From Circinella minor (lineage: Eukaryota > Mucoromycota > Mucoromycetes > Mucorales > Lichtheimiaceae): a stretch of 64,000 nt of DNA. Made by a program: the position numbers and the translations under genes. Under the pieces are notes generated by a model. It saw nothing but the letters and a program-made list of their open reading frames with translations. It did not search any database and had not been told where the DNA came from. The stretch spans positions 22,448 to 86,447 of the forward strand of contig JAEPRB010000177.1 of NCBI GenBank assembly GCA_016758965.1, written 5' to 3'. The number at the start of each line of letters is the position of its first letter. The first letter of the stretch is position 1. Shown piece by piece: positions 34,375 through 49,809 of this stretch.

Positions 34375-35716
34375 ATGAAGTTATCACTATTTGCTCTGGC
34401 AGCAACTTCTCTCTTTTGTCTATGTCAAGCTTTTCCTGCCATTCAATCTGACGTCAGTATCAACAACCATATAACCTCAGCTCTGGATAAGCGAGGAAAG
34501 AACCATTATCATGATAGTGATCATGATACTACTATGAGCAATGATGACAGCACTGCAACTACTTCTGAAGAATCTCGCCTGGTGCCTGGAAAATACTTTG
34601 ATCGCGTTGTTATTATTATTTTTGAAAATAAAGATTATAAGACAGCCATGAAAAACAAGTATCTTAAATCGTTACCAAGTAAACATAATGGTGTTTTACT
34701 GACCAATTACCGAGGTACATCACATCCTTCACAGCCCAATTATGTAAGTATTTTACTTTTTGTTAAATAACTTATATATATGTATATATTACGTCTTGTG
34801 AATCAAATATACAAATAATTATTAAATAACAAACCATATCATAGATTGCTATGATTAGTGGTTCAACAGATGGTACGGAAGAAGATGATGAATCCAATAT
34901 TGATCGTAAAACAATTGTTGATTTACTTGAATCAAAAGATATTACATGGAAATCATACCAAGAAGATTACCCTGGAGGTTGTAACAAGGAGATGGATATT
35001 GATAATTATGCTCGTAAACATAACCCGTTTATATCATTCAAGAATATTCAAAAAGACAAGAAGCGTTGTGCTAACATTGTTAATGCCAAAGAACTGGATA
35101 AAGATATCAAGAATAACAAGGTTCCTCAATATGTGTTTTATACTCCTGATGTAAGTCTTTTTGTTTCCATATTTATATAAGGATGTTTTGGTTAATATAA
35201 ATGTATACGTTTTTGACATAATTACTTTTTATAATAATATATATATATATATATATATATATTCTAGATTAATAACGACGCGCATGACAAGGATATGGAT
35301 TTTGGTGCCAGATGGCTTAAAAAGTTTCTTGAACCTCGTATAAAGAAACCTGCATTTAGCGAGAATACAATGTTTGTTATTACCTTTGATGAAGATGATA
35401 GTAATACAAAGAAAAATCATGTTTATACTACTTTAATTGGTCCAAATTGGAAGAATGCTCCAAAAACAAAAAAGGATAAGACTCAATATGATCATTATTC
35501 GTTATTGCGTACTATTGAAGATAACGTAAGTTCTATATCTCTTATTGTCTCTATATCATTTTCTACAATTTTGTTTTGTTTTATATATATATATATATTT
35601 GTATCAAATATGAATCACTCATATATTTTTCATTTTCATTTTCGTCAAATATGTATTAGTGGGATCTTGGTGATCTCGGTAAAAAAGATAAGAAAGCCAA
35701 ACCATTTGATCTTTAA
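34375..35716 (+). CDS. Secreted phosphoesterase (acid phosphatase-like, PF04185 family)
   Basis: Predicted secreted or vacuolar phosphomonoesterase of the phosphoesterase / phospholipase-C-like superfamily. Exons: 34375-34743, 34845-35150, 35268-35525 and 35660-35716, all in phase, 329 residues. Residues 1-19 (MKLSLFALAATSLFCLCQA) are a clear signal peptide; a Lys-Arg dibasic site follows near residue 40, suggesting Kex2 processing. Motifs: DRVVIIIFENKDYKTAM (the 'v.ENksy' metal-binding start), TNYRGTSHPSQPNY (substrate/metal region), TWKSYQEDYPGGC, and VITFDEDDSNTKKNHVYT (the 'v-fDEdd...nhv' motif), then YDHYSLLRTIEDNWDLGDLG. The tail after the last motif is short. Family assignment is firm; the substrate is not visible. 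Confidence 0.9.
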
Positions 35717-35991
35717 GATATAGGTACATCTACGTAGATGCCGTGAATATAAGTTTTTGATTTTGTAAGCTACGATTTAAAAGATTCTGAAAATAAAATA
35801 AAGATATAAAAAAAAACAGGAAGCTTGGATGAATAATTTATATGTATTACAGTCAACAAATTATTTCTATGAATGATATATAAATATATGTACCAAAGGG
35901 GGATTGGGTGGCTAAGGGGAATAGATAGAAATAAAGCGAATAAGAGGGGGGGAGAAGAAAATAATTAAATTTTGGGGGAAGGGAGAAAGTT

Positions 35992-37887
35992 TTATGCACC
36001 AACTGCCATACCCAATGGATTTCGTAACTGTGCTTGCCACCCAATTCCATCTGCACTACATCCTTTTGGCCATCGTACATTATTTCCATACAATTGTTCC
36101 ATTTCCCGCATAAATTCCCCAAAGTAGCTCCAAGGTGTTTTTTCCTTTTGTGATTTGCTGAACCCACCTCCTGGCCACTGCATCTTTGAATGATCCTTAT
36201 GTAATATAAATGCATGATGACTCACTAAAAACTGGAATCCAAGTGCATTCAATTGTAATGCGTGGGATTGTTTATCTCCACCTTGGTTTCGAAAACGAGC
36301 ATCATATAAAGGTGTTGTTTCTCGTGGTACAATATAATAAGGTTCCCATTGTGATTCATAACATACTTCATAATAGAGAGAAGATACAGGAGAGTCTAAT
36401 GCCATCGATAAAGCGAGTGTAGGACCATGACCACTCCCTGGATCTGTGATATAGGCAATACCTTTTTTCACTAGCGATTGTAATTCTGCAGAATTTTGAG
36501 GTAATGGATCATCTTTGTGAGATTCAAGAATAGCATAGCATGGAATTACCATAGCAACACGGTTATTGTTGTGTTGTTCCACAAGAGCCGATAAAAGTTT
36601 AGTTTTAGCATGTGTATAAAAACTAGTCAAAGGTGTAAAATCGGCATCCATAACAAAAACATGGGATGTAGTTGCAGCTGTAATGGCCAAGTTACGAAGA
36701 TGATTGATAGGGTATTTTAATCGATCTGGACTGGTATAATCCGGTTTCATCACAACAATGTGAACACGTGAATATATTATTACGTTGGATGGAACTGCAA
36801 AGAATGCTTTTAGTTGATTTACATCATCTGGTTCTGTAAGATATCTAAAATTACATATAAATTAATAATATGTATTTATTAGAACAAATAAACACACAAA
36901 CACATATATAAATGAAAAAGTTCGTATATATACAAGAAATAGAAATGATACTTTACATTGCAATAGACACAGGTCCTTGCCATGCATCTAACACTTGTGT
37001 AAATACTTCCAAACGATTCACAGAGAATTGAGATACGAGTGTTACATCATATGGAGAATCAGAAGGTGTTTGAGTTCCTGTATGAGCAACAATAATTTCT
37101 TCATTTGTATATATTGGATCTAATATTTAACAATCATTGTGTATCTACAGTTAGTTATAAACTAAAAGCCAAAAAAAAAACATTTTGATTTTCTTCCCAA
37201 GAATTTACCTGCTATTAATTGTTTTAACTGAGAAGCTAATATATAAAAATCTCCCTGAAGATCTACTTCAATCACATCTTGACATCCTTCTTCTATACAG
37301 TTTGTTTCACCTTGTGTTATCGTCATCCATGTACCATCCGATACTTTTAAAAGTAGTTCACATCCAAGATCCACTTGAATTTTTGCCACGTTTCGATACA
37401 TTCCTTGTTTTTCCAGTTGTTTTGCATCATGCTGTTTTTCGTGGTGAGGTTGCCAAGTAGCACATTTATTCTCACTATTACATAAAGTGGCTGTACATTG
37501 TCGTTTTGAAAGTAACGTATCATAAGGAGGTTGATCGCGTAATGGTACATTGTCTATTTTATTACTTGATGATCGTGTCAAAGCAATTAAGAATAATAAA
37601 ATAATAATGAAGAATAGAATAAATGTTGACCGTTTTGGATTTTTAAATAATACGGATTGTTGTTGTTGTTGTTGTACTTGTCCTGGTGATGGTGAATGTG
37701 CTTTATTACGATTGAAAAAATGACGTCGAGTAGTAGGAAAAGCATGTTTTGGTTTTTCGTCATTGTCATATCTTTGTTGTGTTGTATAAGGTGATGGAGG
37801 GTAGGGTGTTGCTGTTGCTGTCAGGGAATCATTATGGATGCCCGTCGCGATCGTTGCTCGCGACGTGCTTAAACGTCTACTCATCAA
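35992..37887 (-). CDS. Type II membrane glycosyltransferase, LARGE/B4GAT1-like (GT49)
   Basis: Predicted Golgi glycosyltransferase. Exons on the complement: 37887-37209, 37119-36957 and 36844-35992, in phase, 564 residues. A cytosolic tail of about 87 residues (polyGln included) is followed by one membrane segment (STFILFFIIILLFLIALT, residues 87-104) and a lumenal domain with several Cys. In the catalytic domain, SHVFVMDADFTP carries the DxD metal motif (Asp347, Asp349). Further GT49 marks are CYESQWEPYYIVPRETTPLY, FRNQGGDKQSHALQLNALGF and FLVSHHAFILHKDHS. The animal relatives make glucuronate/xylose linkages on dystroglycan; the fungal substrate is unknown, although glucuronic-acid polymers are known in Mucorales walls, which makes a wall role attractive (inference). 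Confidence 0.88.
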
Positions 37888-38472
37888 GGTTTTTTTTTTT
37901 TGGGGGGGGGGGATAAACTGGTTAATTTTATTTTTCAGGGGGAGATGGTTTCACATAATTTTGATTCAATGGAAAAATATTTTTTATAGAAATAAAAAAA
38001 GCATTGGAATAACTTAATATTAATCCCTGAGACACATACCACATCAGATATAAATATTCAACTTTGGTAAAGCATGTTATCATTGGTTATTTTGTCAAGC
38101 TCAAATACTGGCAATGTCAATAACAAACAGGTAAGATATATATAATCCAGTTAAATTATGTAGATATTGTAAAGTAGTTATAATATATTAGTCTACTTGG
38201 AAAAGAGATAAATATTATTTATAATTAGTATCATTAGAATTTTAGCTTTTTTTTTTCATTTCATTCATTATCCATGATGTCTAATATGTATAACTTTCAA
38301 CTGAAAAATTATGCCCGACATGAAATTGGAAACGAAGTGGCATCTTACGTAGCGGATAAGCAAATGCTCTGGATACCTCATCGTTAACAAAAGTGACATC
38401 AACACATACAATCACTTTTCTTCAGAGATATAGCAACAACAGTGTTATGGTAAACCATTTACAAAAAATATT
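37888..38472. other. Upstream of the glycosyltransferase gene, flank of the large palindrome
   Basis: Holds a poly-T/poly-G stretch just upstream of the glycosyltransferase start. A 36-codon plus-strand frame beginning ATGATG at about 38276 (ending near 38387) includes NYARHEIGNEVASYVADKQM. It looks coding-like but is too short to call; it may be a gene remnant. Confidence 0.35.
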
Positions 38473-40005
38473 AATATACCCAATATTTTATTATTATTAT
38501 TATTACGTAACTAATAAATGATATATATTTACAATATAATTTAGATATAAAGGATTGTAATTAAATAAATGTTATTAGTAGTTTTATTATTATGTATGTG
38601 ATGAATCCTGTCTCTCTCTTTTTTTTGTATATAAAATAATATTAGTGTATAATAAGGTTGTCATTGTTGTTTTGATTATTATAAAACAGAATGATGTGTG
38701 TGAAAGAGAAAGCGAGAGCAAAAGAGCCACTGTTGATATTGATGAATCGTATTTCAATGAATGATTTTTTTTGTCGATGATTAATATTGATAATATATAA
38801 TATTTGTTTGACTTTTACTCGGTAAAATAAGTGTTGTTGGAGGATACGCATTGTTGCTCTTGACGACAGAAAATGTCGAAATTAATTTATACGATAGTAT
38901 TTAATATACTTTTTTTCTTGATACTGTATACCAGTTCAAGTCATATGTATCGATTTTGTTGCTTAAAGAGAAATTATCTTTGTATTCATCGACGGTCGTT
39001 TGGTTGATTATTTTAATCTTGAGTATTTATTCTAATGGATTAAATCATATTTGTAATTTGTTTGATCCGTTTTTTTTTATTATTCGATTTGACACCTTTG
39101 ATCTTGATTGTAGTACTAGATCTTTTTTTTCGGTTTTTGTTCGACCCTTGACTTGATAGATTTTGATCTTTTTAAAAGATATCCATTGATATACCCTGTC
39201 TTATATGCATATAATTCGCAAGCTCTTTTGTTTTTCTTGTTGGCTGATAGTTTTGAATAAGCTTTGTTATATGTATGTGTTTTGTGTGAAGAATGAAGGG
39301 TAGGGGGTACGAGAGAACTTTTGAGTAGTAATAATAAAGATTAATAATATTTTTTTATACGTACGTATCCTTTTTTTTTTTTTTTTTTTTTTTTTGGCAA
39401 TCATCATCACACACACAAATAATAATTTTACCATATATTTGTTAAGAATACTGAATTTTCAGTATTAATATTTTACAACGTACTTTTTCTTTTTTTTTTT
39501 TCGAATAAGAGGGAATAGTCTTGGGTATATTGATGTTGGATTGAGACAAGATTGGAATAATCATCCACTGTTATTGTCGAATATGTTGGTATTAATTTGC
39601 GTGTGTGCCTATTCATCCACGTGTGTATGTGTGTGTGTGTATGTGTGTGTACTACCTCCATATTCAAAAATAACAGTGGATGACATAACTATATCATGAC
39701 CTTCTTGAAGTGATCATCTAAAATATGGTTCTTGAAATAAATTATGAAATGATCATCATGATATGCAGTAATAGCATATGCATTGAAGGATCAAAAAATC
39801 ATATCCCAGTCTTGTCAACACCAAAAATAAATACGAAAAATCAAGTATCTTGATAATAAATAGGTTTCTTGTTGTGTTTCTTTATAAATGTAATTCACCT
39901 TATTGAATAGTTCGTAGTAGATACATACGCCATAATATATAGTTCACCATGATATTTGAAATAGATGTGTACCCCATGTAATATCAAAGAACGAAACCAA
40001 ATCCC
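38473..40005. repeat. Left arm of a 3.4-kb palindrome
   Basis: Inverted partner of 40317-41919. From about 38590 to 40000 the match is near perfect: frames at 38642-38851 (minus) and 38956-39156 (plus) recur residue for residue at 41470-41679 (plus) and 41165-41365 (minus). The outer 120 bases match with more changes, and the right arm has an extra block of about 70 bases there. The arm holds a TG microsatellite, a long poly-T (about 39371-39394) and a 121-base mini inverted-repeat element. No conserved protein is encoded; the matching small frames look like chance. Confidence 0.93.
39562..39682. mobile_element. 121-bp mini-element with 24-bp terminal inverted repeats around a TG microsatellite
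   Basis: Begins CATCCACTGTTATTGTCGAA and ends with its inverted near-copy (complement CATCCACTGTTATTTTTGAA). Between them is a (TG)n-rich stretch. The same unit sits inverted at about 40643-40764 in the other arm. It is too small to be autonomous; it is a MITE or fold-back-like repeat of unknown family. Confidence 0.6.
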
Positions 40006-40316
40006 ACATTTTGTTGTTGTCTACCACATGGAATATTATTAATATGGCACTCTGGTTTGTACCATAATAATAAGTTGCTCACTTTTTTTTTAATTCTTCT
40101 TGATGTTACTTATGCACCTCATCATATCGATCAATGTATGTTGTTTCTTGAATAACACGGGTTCAGACAATACCAAATAATATGCTACTTGATTGGTTAT
40201 TGTTTTTTTCACCGGATGAATAATAAAACTTGATTTCCCAATGAAATTGACAATTGATGATGACTTATCAATTTGATTTGGATTGTTCGTAACGTTTTAT
40301 CCATTATATTTTGAAT
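40006..40316. other. Unique spacer of the palindrome, about 311 bases
   Basis: Sequence between the arms, without an inverted match. A+T-rich, no open frame of note. Confidence 0.7.
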
Positions 40317-41919
40317 GAGGTATTTAATTTCGTTCTTTGATATTACACGAGGTACACATCTATTTCAAATATCATGATAAACTATATATTATGGCGTATG
40401 TATCTACTACGAACTATTCAATAAGGTGAATTACATTTATAAAGAAACACAACAAGAAACCTATTTATTATCAAGATACTTGATTTTTCGTATTTATTTT
40501 TGGTGTTGACAAGACTGGGATATGATTTTTTGATCCTTCAATGCATATGCTATTACTGCATATCATGATGATCATTTCATAATTTATTTCAAGAACCATA
40601 TTTTAGATGATCACTTCAAGAAGGTCATGATATAGTTATGCTATCCACTGTTATTTTTGAATATGGAGGTAGTACACACACATACACACACACACACATA
40701 CACACGTGGATGAATAGGCACACACGCAAATTAATACCAACATATTCGACAATAACAGTGGATGATTATTCCAATCTTGTCTCAATCCAACATCAATATA
40801 CCCAAGACTATTCCCTCTTATTCGAAAAAAAAAAAAAAAGAAAAAGTACGTTGTAAAATATTAATACTGAAAATTCAGTATTCTTAACAAATATATGGTA
40901 AAATTATTATTTGTGTGTGTGATGATGATTGCCAAAAAAAATAAATAAAAAAAGGATACGTATAAAAAAATATTATTAATCTTTATTATTACTACTCAAA
41001 AGTTCTCTCGTACCCCCTACCCTTCATTCTTCACACAAAAACACATACATATAACAAAGCTTATTCAAAACTATCAGCCAACAAGAAAAACAAAAGAGCT
41101 TGCGAATTATATGCATATAAGACAGGGTATATCAATGGATATCTTTTAAAAAGATCAAAATCTATCAAGTCAAGGGTCGAACAAAAACCGAAAAAAAAGA
41201 TCTAGTACTACAATCAAGATCAAAGGTGTCAAATCGAATAATAAAAAAAAACGGATCAAACAAATTACAAATATGATTTAATCCATTAGAATAAATACTC
41301 AAGATTAAAATAATCAACCAAACGACCGTCGATGAATACAAAGATAATTTCTCTTTAAGCAACAAAATCGATACATATGACTTGAACTGGTATACAGTAT
41401 CAAGAAGAAAAGTATATTAAATACTATCATATAAATTAATTTCGACATTTTCTGTCGTCAAGAGCAACAATGCGTATCCTCCAACAACACTTATTTTACC
41501 GAGTAAAAGTCAAACAAATATTATATATTATCAATATTAATCATCGACAAAAAAAATCATTCATTGAAATACGATTCATCAATATCAACAGTGGCTCTTT
41601 TGCTCTCGCTTTCTCTTTCACACACATCATTCTGTTTTATAATAATCAAAACAACAATGACAACCTTATTATACACTAATATTATTTTATATACAAAAAA
41701 AAGAGAGAGACAGGATTCATTACATACATTAATAATGGAATTACTAATAACATTTATTAGATTACTCGAATAATAGGTAATTTTTACGTATTTTACTATC
41801 GTCTACACTCATACACCCTTTTTTACTTCCTTATTTAATTACAATCCTTTATATCTATTCTATTGTAAATTTATATCATTTATTAGTTAATAATAATAAT
41901 AAAAATATCGGGTATATTG
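40317..41919. repeat. Right arm of a 3.4-kb palindrome
   Basis: Complement of 38473-40005. Differences from the left arm are real and informative. The poly-T tract of the left arm appears here as A-runs interrupted by T (about 40935-40954). ATCCACTG is preceded by GCT instead of GTC at about 40640. Near 41760-41835 there is an extra block of about 70 bases. Such differences make a simple assembly mirror unlikely. The arm ends about 330 bases before the MCM6 start codon. Confidence 0.93.
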
Positions 41920-42132
41920 ATTGTCATAAATTTGTATAATGGTCTATACATACACTACAGATTTTTACATGACTAAAAATCATTCGAGTTCTGTTAACTG
42001 TTAAATGTCATAAATCCACTTTTGCGCAGTAAAATTATAATTATTTTTCCCCGATTTAGCTTGGCATTTCTTTTAGCTTTGTACCTGAACAGTCACTTTT
42101 TTGTCACCAAATTTTTTTTTTTTTTTGAAGGG

Positions 42133-42177
42133 TTTCTCGCGTCGTGTTTTGCCGCGTTCCTATCTTTTCACTCCGCG
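42133..42177 (+). promoter_or_regulatory. Candidate E2F/MBF-type sites in the MCM6 promoter
   Basis: Within 115 bases of the MCM6 ATG lie three CGCG cores in otherwise A+T-rich DNA: TTTCTCGCGTCG (42133), TTTTGCCGCG (42147-42156, fitting the E2F consensus TTTSSCGC) and CTCCGCGT (42171). MBF in fungi and E2F in animals drive replication genes at G1/S through such sites. The match is by eye. Confidence 0.5.
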
Positions 42178-42245
42178 TAGTAACTTTTTTTTTTTTACAC
42201 CTTTTTTTTTGAACACACATATACACACATTTAAAAAAAAAAAAA

Positions 42246-45987
<3,742 letters not shown>

Positions 45988-46590
45988 TTTTCTTTTATTT
46001 TATACACACACACACATACACACACACACACACACACATCAATGACAAACTACATTACATACACTTATTTAAATGTATTACACAATATACATAACACACA
46101 TCATCCAATAACTAATCTCTCTCACTCTCTTTTTTTATTTTTTATTTTTTGCATACTTTGGTCTTTTTTTTTTACTATTTTAATTCTGTATATATTCTCT
46201 TTTATTTGTTAATTCGATGATCTAAAGAAAACAAAAAAGACGAAAATAAATAAATAAAAAAAAAAAAAATTATTTTATTTTACCAACATGATTGTAACCT
46301 ATAAGGAACCCCTACATCTTTTCCATATATAACACTATTACTCCCAATAAAATAATTGATAGCCAAAAAAAAAAAAAAAAAAAAATATTATTATTTTATC
46401 TACATTACAAAAAAAAAAGTGAAAACCCTTCAAAAAGACAACACAAGAAAAAAAAAACCCTTCCCAATTAATAATAAAAAAGGAATGAAATATTTATATG
46501 TATATACTAAAGAAGGTGTGTGTTCAGTGTATGTGTGTGTATATATATGTAAGAAGGGGTGAGGGAAACAAAAAAAAAAAAAGATTGAAA
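45988..46590. other. Tail-to-tail intergenic region, MCM6 / glycyl-tRNA synthetase
   Basis: Shared 3' flank of two convergent genes: a (CA)n tract at about 46003-46039, then poly-A/T runs where both transcripts probably end. No gene is seen. Confidence 0.5.
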
Positions 46591-47637
46591 TTATTGAGTT
46601 TCCTTAATAATTTGCATAATCTTTTCAAATGTATCACGAACTTGTTTTGTAGAATCACGTTCACGAAGAGTAACTGTATTATCTTGTACAGTTTGGAAAT
46701 CAATAGTGATAGCATAGGGAATACCCAATTCATCATTACGAGCATAACGACGACCAATGGATGTCTTACTATCATCTGTACGGGTAGAAATACCATTTTG
46801 ACGAAGTGTACGAGAATATTTTTTGACAAGAGGTTCAAATTCAGCATTACCTGAAAGTGGAAGAACGCACACCTTGAAAGGTGCAACAAGAGCAGGGAAA
46901 GAAAGTACATTACGAGCTTCATCATCTTCACGAACCCACCAACTATGTTCAAGTAAAGAGTATAAAATACGACCAATACCGAATGAAGGTTCAATGACAT
47001 TAGGAGTATATTCACGAACTAAAAAAAAAAAAAATGAAATATAAAAAGTTAAAAATTCCAATTCGTTTATCTAACCCACCCACACCCTACATTATATATA
47101 AAGAATCTTTTTTTTTTTTTACCATGTTCAGTAACAGTGCCCAATTTGACAGTAAGATCTTCTTTAGAAACTTCAAACTTTTGACCATCTGCTTCAACAA
47201 GAGAAGTACCCTTGGATGAAAGATCTTTTTCAAGTGCAGCAAAACATTCATCGGTACAACTCAAAATAGCTTCTTCAATAGCTTTAGCATTCTTCTTATA
47301 TTTAGGACCAAATGTCTTCTTATTAATTTCGACTTGCCATTGTTCCACAGTACGAGGTTCAGCCAATTGTTCACGTACAACTAACTTTTCTTTTGTACGA
47401 ACAGAATGAACAGTTAAATCATAAGCCGATCGATCAGCACAACCCACACATTCAATCCAACCATAACTGGTTTGAATTTCAGCATCCCAACAATCACAAG
47501 CATAATGAGCCATTTCATTATCCATATGTTGACGGAAACGAAGTTTTTCACGTTTGATACCAATCTTGAGTAAGAATTGGTTAATACGAGCCATAAAGTA
47601 ACCCAAAGTTTGATTATCAATAATTTTCTATATAATA

Positions 47638-47675
<38 letters not shown>

Positions 47676-48084
47676 AATTTTTAGTAAAGTTATAGTTTGT
47701 TGTTGTTCTAATTCTAATAAAAAAAATATAAGAACCTTTTCAACAGCTTCACCAATAGACATTTCAACAGTTTGAGTTTTGCCTTGCATTTGAACATCCT
47801 TGGATAATAAAGTAATAACAACATCTTTCATATCTTGGAAAGCAGGATGATCTTTATTATTAGGATCAACATAATGTTCAATTTCTGCCATAGTAAATTC
47901 ACGTACACGAAGTAAACCAGAACGAGGACTAATTTCATTACGGAAAGCACGTCCCACTTGAGCAGAAGCAAATGGCATTTTATCATTATTAAATTCTAAA
48001 AGTTTTTTAAAGTTTAAGAATTGACCTTGAGCCGTTTCAGGACGTAAGAAACTATATATATATATATAAAGAATACATTTAGTT

Positions 48085-48115
<31 letters not shown>

Positions 48116-48411
48116 TATATATATATATATAATCATATATAAATCCTTTCTCTATTCTATTTTATTTACCCCTTGAGTTGACCAGTAGGACCAATTTGAC
48201 TTTCAAACATCAAGTTAAATTCTTGAGGCATAGATAATTCATTACCAGATTCGGGAGAACGAATATTATATTTAGTGATAAGTTGAGCTAATTCGGGACC
48301 ACCATAATTATCAATCTTATAATAAAAAAAAACCAATTTTTTTTTAGTTAATAGCAAATCCTTTTAACTATGCCCACACACACACACACAGACATTCAAT
48401 TTCCTCCTTTC

Positions 48412-48450
<39 letters not shown>

Positions 48451-49062
48451 TGAGCAAGAATATTTTCATAAGCTTTACGTTCTTCTTCAGGTAATTCAAC
48501 AGCAACCACAGTTCCCTTTTTCTTTTTCTTCTTATCTTTCTTAGCAGCTTCACCTGCTTGTTTTGCAGCATCTACAGCAGCAGCAGTACCTTCTTTAGCA
48601 GCACGTGCTTCACGGTCACCTTGAAGACGCGCTTCTAATACAGCTTCAACCAAATGATCAGCACGGAAAATTTCACCATTTTTTAAATCTTTACACATCC
48701 AATCAGCAAATTTATCGACGTGTCCAGAAGTTTTTAAAACATCATATGTATTCATGATGGTAGTATCTAATTCAAGCATTTCTTCTTCCAAGACGAAATG
48801 GTTACGCCATACGGAAATAATGTTGTTCATGAGAGCACAACCTGTTGGTCCATAATCGTAGAAACCAGCAACACCTATATATATATATATATATATACTA
48901 TTTAGTTTTTTTCTTTTTCTTTTATATATATATATATATATAACTTTGAATGAAATAGACTACTTTACCACCATAAATTGCAAAAGCAGGAGCGAAAAAG
49001 AATCGCTTAGTACAAAGTTGTTCAAGAGCAGCTCTATCAAATGGTTTCTCAGTAGATGCCAT
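46591..49062 (-). CDS. grs1: Glycyl-tRNA synthetase (class II)
   Basis: Charges tRNA-Gly in the cytosol and possibly mitochondria. Exons on the complement: 49062-48969, 48874-48450, 48315-48170, 48051-47736, 47627-47123 and 47018-46591; phases agree, 637 residues. Motifs: [26 protein letters not shown] (residues 222-233), [15 protein letters not shown] and [15 protein letters not shown] (class II motif 2), [20 protein letters not shown] (motif 3). The C-terminal anticodon-binding domain carries [12 protein letters not shown]. An insertion rich in Ala/Lys (residues about 125-155) occupies the place of the usual eukaryotic insertion. The fourth intron donor reads GTTCTT, a non-consensus site but required by phase. 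The frame stays open upstream to an ATG at 49209. Divergent from AK6. Confidence 0.96.
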
Positions 49063-49809
49063 GATGTTATATAGTTTGACTCGTAAGAGAGAGAGAGAAA
49101 GAAAAAAAAAAAAAAAGAAAAGCGCGTTTTTGGTTAAAACTATAATTGTATTTTTAAATTCCAGCAAAGCCACTGTTGAGATAAACCTTGAGTCAAATTG
49201 ACCCACCATTTACTTTTTAATCCCTAAAATAAAAGAAGCTTCTTTTTTAGTCTTTCTACTTTCCACCTTTTTTTTTTTTTTTACTCATAATATAAAGTCT
49301 TTTTTTTTTTACTCATGATATATACATAGATATACCATTACATGTAATAATAACAAATAAAACTTGAGACTTTTTTTAAAAAACAGTTTGGGGAAAGAAA
49401 TCAGATGATGGATTTTTAGGTTTAAACTTTGATCAAAAAAAAAAAGCCAAATTTATATACACAAAAGAAATTCAATTTATCAAAGTTAAAAAAAAATGTT
49501 ATTCTTGGTGTGCGTCATCTTTTTTAAATAAAAGATAGTTAGCAAAGGATAATTTCATCCATGTATTCACCAAGTATTTAGATTTAATATATGTTTTATA
49601 TAAAAAAAAAAAAAACTATTCTTTGTTTTTACGATGCATATTTGATTCATCCAGAAAAAGGAAACATGTCAAATCAACTCAAATATATTTCAATTTCAGC
49701 CTTACGTTTTTTTTTTTTTTTTTTTTTTTTACCTTGTCTTTTTTTTTTTTCATAAATTTTCATATTCCCTAAAAAAAATATATAACGATCGATCGATCCC
49801 CTGAAAATA
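49063..49809. promoter_or_regulatory. Bidirectional promoter region, glycyl-tRNA synthetase / AK6
   Basis: 747 bases shared by two divergent housekeeping genes. It is rich in poly-T/poly-A runs, possible nucleosome-excluding tracts. GA-repeat sequence lies just upstream of the synthetase ATG. No specific factor site is clear. Confidence 0.5.

Noticed and set aside
38642..41679. Identical 69- and 66-residue frames in both palindrome arms as conserved small proteins
   Set aside because: Identity follows from the arms being copies of each other; composition is that of A+T-rich random DNA.
48061..48131. CT and AT repeats as a regulatory or CRISPR-like array
   Set aside because: Plain microsatellites within an intron; no spacers.
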